Assembly (NCBI RefSeq): GCF_020382885.2
Contig: NC_058506.1
Location: forward strand, 12,998,318-13,062,317
Length of the DNA: 64,000 nt
Direction of reading: 5' to 3'
Origin: Scatophagus argus
Lineage: Eukaryota; Chordata; Actinopteri; Scatophagidae
A model generated the notes under the pieces. The model worked only from the letters and a program-made list of their open reading frames with translations, did no database searches and was not told the origin of the DNA. The position numbers and the translations under genes were made by a program. Below are positions 23,475-64,000 of the stretch, piece after piece (position 1 is the stretch's first letter; every line of letters starts with the position of its first letter).

Positions 23475-26400
23475 GTGGGAAAAAAAATCCATTTATACAA
23501 AGCTTTTTATCAGTGCGGTCTAAGTATCGGGTTGTTCAAACAATGGTGAGTATGTGTTTTGGAGCTGATAAAGAGGACCTGAGGTCTACTGACCCAAAAC
23601 AAAACACTAAGGAAGAGCTGATATTAAGGCAGGTTCTTGTTGCAGAGATTCAAGACACACAAAAAAAATAAAAATCAAGTTCATTTCTGAGAGCCAGAAG
23701 AGAAGCAAAGGGAGGCTCCAGCTCAGCTGATCAAAGAGCTGACCAAAGTCAGGCTAGTCTTCAGGATGCCTGAGGGTCAACTCGAGACTACAGCTAGCGA
23801 GAGAGGCATGACTGCAGAAAACCATATTTTAGAGAAAAATGAAACTTGGAAAAACGGAGAGATGATAACGATGATTAAAAGAGCATATTAAACCGCCTAA
23901 AAATCTTGATCTCTATGGTTTAATTTCTCACCTTGTTGCGATGAAGTAGAAGTGCACGAGTGGGAGCGAAACTGGCATGAAATCTTCAACAGGAGAGGGC
24001 AGCGACACTTCGAGATGGAAGCATACAGGAGAAGGTGTAGCTGTGCTGCTCGGCAGGAAACACATAATGCAGAAGACTGTCGACATAGAGACAAGAATAA
24101 ACTGAGATCCAACATGTCTTTAAAAAACAAGACACTTTCAGAATTTATATAATTTTCTTCCACAAAGACACATCACTTTCCCCAATTAGCCCTTGGTGTT
24201 CTCTGTATCACACTTGTTTCTATTTCTAAGGAAAATAAGCACAGGTATTTATTATATGTAGGCGTGTATGTGTATGTCTGACCTCTTCAGCCTCAATGGG
24301 ACTGCATGGCCTGCCCTCTCTAAGTAGATTAGCTTGAAAAAGAACTGAATGTACCTTGTTGCCTGGATACAAAAAGCATCATTAAATCCAATTATCAGCC
24401 ACTTCAGCTCACAATGAACAAGCTTCATCACAGATTTCAAAACAACATATCATTAACGACAGCAACCTATACAGAGCAGGAAAGAGTAGGAGGGAGCGAC
24501 AAGAGGTCGAGGGTGGGTAAGACACGGAAAAGGAAAAGGTGGCGGAGGAGAAGAAATCAGAGAGAAATGCCGAGTGAGGCAACAGACAGAGGTTCAGTGT
24601 CACATTCAGGGTCATTTCTGACAGGGACATTACTGATTACTGACACATTTTCGAGCTAGAATTGTAAAGTGGAGGTGGAATTTAGAATTTCAAATTTTAC
24701 CAATGAAAATTATACATAAACATATGAACGTGTTGACTGTTTGAGAATGGAGAAAAAACCCCCAACAAAAGATACATAGTTAGAAGGCAGTGGAGGAGGG
24801 AAGAGCAGAGCATGGGCAGTGAATATTAATACTTCAAGTCGTCCAGTCTCTCCAGAGAAAGAGACAATATAAGTCAACAAAGTGGCAAGACAGTGTTTTT
24901 ATTGGACTGGCAGAACCGCAGGGAGTCTTTGATAAAGAAAACAGTCGGGTGCAAGAGAGCAAGCAGTGATAGAAAGAGAGAGCAGTCTAATTCATCCCTC
25001 CTCATTATGCTGCGAATCTCTCTGAAGGTACAGTGGCCTGTAAATTAAAGAGAGCAGAGATCTTGTCAACTGTACCATCCAGAGAGACAAATGGAGAGAA
25101 GGGCAAAGAAAATGACAGAGTGTGAATAAGCTGAGAAGAAAAGAGTTTGGGGACAGAGTGGTTTACTTAAACTTCAAAAGTGACATTATGACATGTGAAA
25201 GTTTTGTACCAAGACTGACGTTTGTTTGGGGCTCAGAATGACACGCTGGCTCCAAACTAGTGCAGTGCATTAATGACGACAGGCGAGTTCATCACGTCAG
25301 CGTGCTCTGTCGTCTCCCTTAACTGGGCTGTGTTATGCTGGGCCCATGGGAAACCTGAGCTGAGCATCCTTGGGAGCTTTTCCCATCTCAGTGCCATGGT
25401 GGGTACAGTCCAAACAAAGTAGATTTATTTTTCTAATTAACAGTAAATTAAATTGTTGTCAGGGTGAATAAAACAAGCTCGTATAACCCCATAACAACAA
25501 ACAGCAGCAGAACATCAGACAGAACTTACAATGACACACCACAGAGTTTTCTTATGACCAGTGATGTGATAATTTTTTAACATACATGCAGAAAATTACA
25601 TTTTTAACTATAAAAAAACAAGCAAACGTTTTGGTATTTTGACAGAGCGAAAAAGATGAACCAACCACAGAGACATGAAACAGCAAACTCGTAATAGTTT
25701 GGGGTTCACCCTTCAAGTCTGCAGGGCTTATCAGACATAGCGAAACTAACAGTTCAGTAGATACAATGGTAAAATAATGGGTAGTGAAGCCAAGTGTAAA
25801 GCATTACCCTTACAGTGTATATTGTGTTTACGTAGAGTTTTTGTGTACGCATACTCGTCCACTAAAGCTGATTCTGATTAACTTCGCACCTACGTGAACA
25901 AAACTCTCCACGCTCCACTGTCCCAGCAAACTGTTTCACAGGTTGAAAACCACATGTTACACATTTATTGCATTCATTACATGACTTAATTAGGTTCAGC
26001 TAGTCATGATACCTTCTTATCTTTGCTAGCTGAGTAATAAATTAAGCCTGGCTTTCCAGCATACTCAACTATCTATGGACTCACAGGTTTGGCTCTGATA
26101 GCTCACTGCTTGTCTACTAGCAATGTTCCTAACACTAAAACACAACACTTCAAGCTAACATTAACTAACATTTTACTCAAATTTATTAGCTCCAAATGAC
26201 TATTAATGATAATGATTTTACATTGTGAACTGTTTATGCTAATTGTGAATGCTGATGCAAACTTTAGTCTGCAAATCGTCGATGGCTCACCATATCCCAT
26301 CCCTGCATGTAAGATCAAATTCACAGTAGCCTATTATTTCTGACCCAAAAGTTTATACTGTAGTTCATTTCACTTGTACAGTCTCTAGTGCTGTCACTGG

Positions 26401-27130
26401 TACAAAAAAATACAGTAAGAATACAAGTTTTGACACGGGTGGCTTCTAATATGCATGTGTTTTCCTAACTAGTCTTCACATAGTGACACTGGTCCCCTCA
26501 GGGGCCCAGCACGCAATATTGTCACTCCACAGACTATAATGTAGCAAGGCACACATATGATCCATGGTGAAATCCATAACCATTAGATGGAGAGGAAGTA
26601 GGGTAAGGCAGGCGGATAAGAGAGAAATGAGCACACACCACTGTGACTGTGTGCTGACCTCTTGCTTTTATTCTGGTCATGGTCTATTATTCCTCCCTTT
26701 GAAGTGTCTTTCTCCGCCATCATAGATCAAGTCAAGACACAAGGCTGGCCTAACCAAACACAAAACAGCCCCCCTCTGTCCCTTACCAACACAGTTTCTA
26801 CTTGACAACGCTCAGTCACATCTTCTATTCAGCTTCTTGCCACGCAGTAATTTGAAGTGGAACATTATTAGCAGTTAATATGCAGTGGAGGAGGAATGGC
26901 TCTCAGCTGTCTTTGTGAAAGCTGATTATGAGGAGTTTAATTTCATCAGATAAGGATGCCTTCATTTATGAACATCCACAGCTCCAGGCACCAAGTCTGA
27001 CAGGTATACAGTGAGCCAAGCACGCCCCCTGCTGTTCCTCCTCATTTCAGTCAGGAAGGCTCCTGCAGTATGCTGCACTCCCTTCCAAACCAGTCATATT
27101 TGATGACTGCAACAGACCAGCATCCATAGG
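23475..27130. other. Gene desert, distal part
   Basis: No exon-like structure was found. Non-repetitive blocks near 24290-24420, 25270-25400 and 26860-26960 could be regulatory but have no distinctive signature. Confidence 0.35.
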
Positions 27131-27131
27131 A

Positions 27132-27155
27132 TTTTATTTATTTATTTATTTATTT
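27132..27155. repeat. (TTTA)n microsatellite
   Basis: About six tetranucleotide units. Confidence 0.9.
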
Positions 27156-27938
27156 GCAAGGAACTCACCCATAAATTTTAAAAAACATTCTCTCTTTGAA
27201 CTAACTTTTACTGTTCATGTAGCAATTCTTGCCTTTATATTGTCACTCCTCACTGTGTTGATGCATGTGCAGTGAAAGTGCATTATGTGATTAAGGGTGT
27301 TTCGTGTCATGCATTATATTTGGTATATCATTCTATAATACGTTATATTATCTTTTCCCAAGTTATGTATCTGCAGTTTATAATTTCCTTCCTAGCACTA
27401 AGAAGTGTTTTCAGACATTTATTTTGAATGTCACATGTGAGATTAACTATCTGAGGCAATGCAATAAAAGACTTTCTTTTAACAGCTGATTATTTCTAAG
27501 TCAATTTGGAGGTTCTTCATTTCCCTGAACTCTCTATTTGGTGCTCAGAGAGGGCAAAAAGAAATCAATATTATTTGCAATATTATTTGATAGAAGTCTG
27601 TTCTGTTGCTGGGGCTCTTGAAGTGAGTTGTTGGCCCTGAATGAGGATTGCAGACGTGCTCTCTCAGTCTTCCTCTTAATCTCAGCCAAAGCTGAGGATG
27701 TGGATGAAAGCTTTTGTGTTAGCAAGTTTCAAACATGCTAAAAGAGTCCTGGAGGGAGAAATTCTGGCAGCTTCATGAGACAAAAAAAATTGTCTTTTTC
27801 AATTCTGAATGTTGAACTTTTTTTGTGTGGTTTTTTGCTTTTGTTTCTTGGTTGTTGTTTTTATTTTTTCAATTTCAAAATAAATCTCACTCATCTTTCT
27901 TTTTCTTTCATGCAAATTTATGCTGAACATCAGCCAGG

Positions 27939-28280
27939 ATGTCAGGGATGGATGCCCCATTTATAGGCCATAATCAGACTGGAAACTCTTCAACAGACAA
28001 CGGAACCTTCCTGCGTTTCTCCCCAACCTCTGGTTCCACGTCGGCGGCTGCCTCTTCACCAGGACGTCCGGGCAACGTTTATGTTTACGTGTGGCTCTTC
28101 CTCGGCCTGCTGGTGTTCCTGCTGAGCCTGTTGATCATCTCCCTCCACAGGCTGAAGAACATCATCTCCTCCTCTTCTTCTGTCCCCGACTGCAGCAGCG
28201 AAGGAGGGAGCTCCTTCACCAACATGGAGATCTGCAGCATCTCATCTCAGAGGTCCACCATCTCCTCACTGTCCACCTGA
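27939..28280 (+). CDS. sertm1: Serine-rich and transmembrane domain-containing protein 1
   Basis: Single coding exon, 113 aa plus TGA (human about 107 aa). It follows a pyrimidine-rich acceptor (CATCAG|CC near 27930), so 5' UTR exons lie upstream. Two near in-frame ATGs (codons 1 and 4) are possible starts; I use the first. The N-terminus has three N-glycosylation sequons (N12, N16, N21) with DNGTFLRFSPTS as in the family. One transmembrane helix spans about residues 47-69 (VYVYVWLFLGLLVFLLSLLI). The tail has HRLKNIISSSSS and GSSFTNMEICSISSQRST, nearly identical to mammalian SERTM1. Orientation is probably extracellular N-terminus and cytosolic serine-rich tail, inferred from the sequons and the H-R-x-K after the helix. 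Function is poorly known. The neighbour ccna1 matches the human order. Confidence 0.95.
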   Translation: MSGMDAPFIGHNQTGNSSTDNGTFLRFSPTSGSTSAAASSPGRPGNVYVYVWLFLGLLVFLLSLLIISLHRLKNIISSSSSVPDCSSEGGSSFTNMEICSISSQRSTISSLST

Positions 28281-28787
28281 GGGAGATGAGAGGGAGCACG
28301 TATACGGACACATGGACATACATACACATATGTCCAACTGCATTTCACCATGCACGCACGCAACAACAGGCAAGCACGCAAACACATGAAAGCACACAGA
28401 GGCCCACTCCTCACTGTGACAGAAAACACAGCCACACAGGCAGCATGGCATACACACCATGCATGCATATTCTAATCCCAGTCGCCCTGCGTTTCTGATG
28501 TTTTCATGCAATTTGCATGGGCGCAGGAGAAATATAGCTCATGATTGTGATGAAGAGGTCTTGATGGGTGAGAGTGACTGAACCCTTCTGAGGCTTGATT
28601 TATCAAACAAGACAAATGAAGCCAGGAAATAACTGTTATCTCCCCCCTTCGTTTTTGCATAACTAATTTCTTGTATTCTACTTGTTACATTTACCGTAGA
28701 ACAACTAGCATTGCTCTCAAGTGATGCTGTGTACAGCATGACTCATAGTGTCTGTAGACTACATTGCAAGATCAGAATTACAATAAC

Positions 28788-28793
28788 ATTAAA
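28788..28793 (+). promoter_or_regulatory. Possible proximal poly(A) signal of sertm1
   Basis: ATTAAA about 510 nt past the stop, with GT-rich sequence shortly downstream. A canonical AATAAA further on (30423-30428) would give a longer 3' UTR. Confidence 0.4.
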
Positions 28794-31700
28794 GACTATT
28801 ACTTTGAACATAAATGCATGCTTGTGCCTGAGTTGTTCAGAAAGCCTTTGAGATGCTGTAACAAAGGATACCTTTAAGACAAAAGCAAATAGCAAATTTC
28901 TTCACGCTTCCTGGGGAAAGAAGATTGCTCAAGATGTCTGGCTGAGGATGTCAAGGTGAGAAAGAAATGAGGGTTGCGTCTATTGACAGGCAGTCAGCCG
29001 CTGACTGCAGCTACAGAAAGAGCAGGTCAAAAGTGGCATTGACAACAAGATGAAATTCTGGTCCTGAAAGACAGGTCTACCACTGTAACAGATTACGCTT
29101 TCTTGGCTGTCAGCTCATATGCTGTCGGCTCACAGTCTCCATAGTGACTGAAGCATGAGAGCTCTGAGCAGCTGTCAGCCTCATCTGTATGTCAGGATTA
29201 AGCTAAAGTAGTAGTTGGTTCTGCTCAAAATATATCATTTTCATCTGAATGAGATGTAATTTCTTTGGCAACAAACATAACATTCAGCATTCAGAATGAA
29301 AGATCTGTAAAAGGTTCATTCATCTCTTTCATGAAATACAATAACAGCCGAAGGCTCAGAGAGCACCGACGACAGCCACGAGGCTACGAACAATACAAGA
29401 AGTCAGATGTGCTTGGGTTCTTCTTCACAAATCCTCTTTGTTCTCACGTTAATTTATGCTTTTGAGGTGATTGTACTGTACCAACCAAACTCCTTGGCTC
29501 CCAAACGAGGTCTGCTGCAAAGCCTTAATCGTGACAAATGGCACATGGAGTCACAAACCGTGTTAACCGAGAACACTCTGTTCACTTACAGCATAAGCAG
29601 AGTTAAGGACCGTAGTATAGTTTAGGTATTTACTGGTTGTATAATCCTTGAATTAATACAGTAAATTACTAGAATATAAATGTACACGCACTGAATGGAT
29701 TCAAACACATAAAAGCAACAATTAAACAGTTGTAATCTCAGACTTAAGATGGGAACATAACGATCCTTCTTTCTAGTTTCAACTCTAAGTTTAGACGACA
29801 GAATGACAGTGTTCCTCAAGAGGATATTATGTCCAGAACATTTAGGTTTAATGTAGCATAAAAGAGGCAAGACTGAAATGATAACCCAGAAGAAAACTCA
29901 ACGTTTCAGTCTGATGATAATAAAACACGCTAGTCTTTTTCCCCACCTCAATTAGACCATTCATTTTCAGTCCTGCTCCTGCAAACACAGACATCACCCA
30001 GTGAAGATACAAAACAAATGAATCATTTTTTTTTTCTTTTCCAACCTGTGGGACACGTGTTTTTACACTTACCTTGATACTGTACCTTGCACGATTTGCT
30101 GTGCAGTGCAGTGAAGGTGTCTTTTGTCTGCAAGTTTAATGAATGCCACTCATGCTCTCCTCCTCTCTTCTTCTCCTTTACCTCCAAGTGTGTTCAGAGC
30201 AACATTTTCACTCAAGAATCCCGGGAAACATCTGAGGAAGGAAGATGTCTTTTTTGACTTCTGTCTCGTGAATGTCACAACAAGGCGTCCTCGATGTCTC
30301 ACTCCCTTTAGTGAAACAGAGTGTGTGACCAATGAAAAGTCAAGTCATCAAATTCTTTGCATATTTTATTTTTCTTATCATGATTTTTTTTCAACTCACA
30401 CATGTCATATTTTACATCTTTGCAATAAAACATGAATACAATAGTTTTTAGGGTTTCATAGATCCAAAAATATTTAACCTTTTTTTGGATACGTAAGTTG
30501 AACCTGTCGATAGAGTATGTGCATGTGCGCATTTGATCAAGATGGCTTCACACATACCGTACATCTCACATTTCATCCCCTCTCCTCCCTCCGTCTCTAT
30601 CAGCTACAGAATCATGATATTGCTTACAACTGTGAGGTTGTAAAACCTAATAATCACACATGAGCTCAACGCTTTAAATACAAACATCAATGCACAAATA
30701 ATCCCGTCGGGAAAATGGACCTAAACAAAATGGCAGCCGACCAGAAAGAACCAAGCTAATAAATAATGATATGTGATTGGTGCAAAGTGCAAATACAAAA
30801 CAAACTTTTACATTGATTTGATTCTCTTTTTTTAAATAATCAACAAATGTGGGTAAGTGAAGGTTTCCTTTGCGCTTTCAGTCTTATTCAGCTGATTAAG
30901 TCTCCCACCAAGCCTGAACCAAGACTATATGTACATATTTGACAAAACAATCACCAAATATACAAAGGAAATCATGTCAGCCTTGTGGTTGTCATCCTCG
31001 GTGGCACTGGCAAGATCTCTTTATCGTTACCATCTCTGGCAAAATGATCACCATCTCCGACACCGCCGTTATTACCATCAGTCTTGTCAACATTTTAATA
31101 ATTATTACACAATATTTTACATACAGCAAGTCATTAATAAATTAAAGGTGATAAGCGCAGTTTGTGTAGTGAAAGAATAAGTGTAGACTCTGAAGTAAGC
31201 AGAGCCTTATTTACATAAAGATCAGATTTAACCCTGCTGCAGGTAAAAGGAAAAAAAAAATTCAATAAAATTAACATTATAAAATGAAAGGAAACCAGAT
31301 AAAATCAACTCAAATAAAATTAGAATTCCAGGCAATTTTTCAGGGGTGAATTTAAGATCAAGCCAATAGCACCGGTTTGTGAACAGTAGGTGGGGCTGGT
31401 TCACTTCTGACCATTTCTAATCAGTTTAGACACATTGAAAGAGTCTTAATTTATAGTCCACCCAAAACAATACCCAGACTTAAGTTCCCTCAGACTAAAC
31501 GTAGAGAAGAAAACTCATAAAGAGGAAAAATATAAGGGAAAACAAAACTTAAGTTCTTTGTCTGTGAAGCATTAAGCGTACCAGCAGCAGCAACTGCAAC
31601 CAGTCCTGTGAGTGGTACAGGTATGATCGACCTCTACAAGGCCCGCTCGACTCGCTCTTTATCTCCATTGCAGTCTGTCTAGTTTATTAACAGGTTTTGG

Positions 31701-31972
31701 TGTGTATCTTCGGGGTATTATGTGTCTGTGGTTACACCCGTGTGTGTACGTACATGTGTCCACAGAGAAAATCATCTCCACCAGCGCTGCCGCGTCCTCA
31801 AATCTAGTAAACGTCTCAGGGGATTAGAGCCTAAGGTCCGGTACTTGTTCTTCCCTCCCCTCGGTACCTGTCGTTTCCCCCGTGTTGCAGATACACAGCA
31901 GAATGCATCAAATCCTCTCCCTCTTATTCCTCTCTCACTCTCTCCAGCCTCCTCTTCCTCACGCTGTCCACC
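28794..31972. other. Convergent 3' region between sertm1 and nbea
   Basis: No coding exons. Right part: nbea 3' UTR on the minus strand, with candidate AATAAA at 31683-31688 (short form) and 30365-30370 (long form). Left part: possibly extended sertm1 3' UTR. The rest is AT-rich. Confidence 0.45.
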
Positions 31973-63820
<31,848 letters not shown>

Positions 63821-64000
63821 CTGTGAACAAAACAGACACGGCATCTTTCACCAAAACGGCCGTGATCTTCGGCTGATTTCACATTCTGTTAACCTCAGAT
63901 GACTTCATGAATTTTGTTCTTGGTTGATGCAGCAGCAACCTCATGCGCACGCACACACACAAACACACACACATACACCGTATAAGTGCAGGAAATCAAT

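Noticed and set aside
23111..23671. 186-codon plus-strand frame
   Set aside because: Mostly SINE sequence, including its tRNA-like head and (ATGG)n tail.

Overview
This is vertebrate nuclear DNA, most likely from a ray-finned (teleost) fish. The genes are split by short GT-AG introns. Dinucleotide microsatellites are frequent, and the dispersed repeats (tRNA-headed SINEs and a degenerate tandem repeat) look like ones common in bony fish. No bacterial, viral or organellar genes were seen. I rebuilt five protein-coding genes exon by exon; splice sites and reading phases are consistent throughout.

Layout: (1) 1-1.4 kb, minus strand: 5' part of ccdc169, running off the left edge, with an RFX-type X-box just upstream of its start codon. 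(2) 2.1-7.7 kb, minus: spart (spg20, spartin), 7 coding exons, 619 aa; one intron holds a SINE and a hAT-like fragment. (3) 9.05-11.07 kb, minus: ccna1 (cyclin A1), 8 coding exons, 407 aa. (4) 12.2-27.9 kb: a gene desert with microsatellites, a hAT-like copy, a decayed coding-like stretch, a SINE and several low-repeat blocks that could be enhancers. (5) 27.94-28.28 kb, plus: sertm1, one coding exon, 113 aa. (6) 31.97-63.8 kb, minus: the 3' 45 exons of nbea (neurobeachin), about 2,293 codons from the armadillo-like/DUF4704 region to the stop. The 5' exons (roughly 650 codons by comparison with mammalian NBEA) lie beyond the right edge.

The order ccdc169-spart-ccna1-sertm1 matches human chromosome 13q. 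nbea next to sertm1, without DCLK1 and SOHLH2 between, points to a local rearrangement in the fish lineage. The nbea introns contain no mab21l1, although MAB21L1 sits inside an NBEA intron in mammals; this suggests one of two duplicated fish nbea copies. sertm1 and nbea are convergent, and their 3' UTRs may meet or overlap near 30.4 kb.

The genes do not form a pathway. ccdc169 is a little-studied coiled-coil protein. Spartin works in endosome, lipid-droplet and ubiquitin-ligase biology. Cyclin A1 acts in the germline cell cycle. sertm1 is a small single-pass membrane protein. Neurobeachin is a neuronal BEACH scaffold that anchors PKA. The least expected details are a 24-nt in-frame microexon and a NAGNAG acceptor in nbea, a preserved AKAP-type helix, the X-box at ccdc169, and two open coding-like islands inside nbea introns. 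I found no evidence of a novel multi-gene system.
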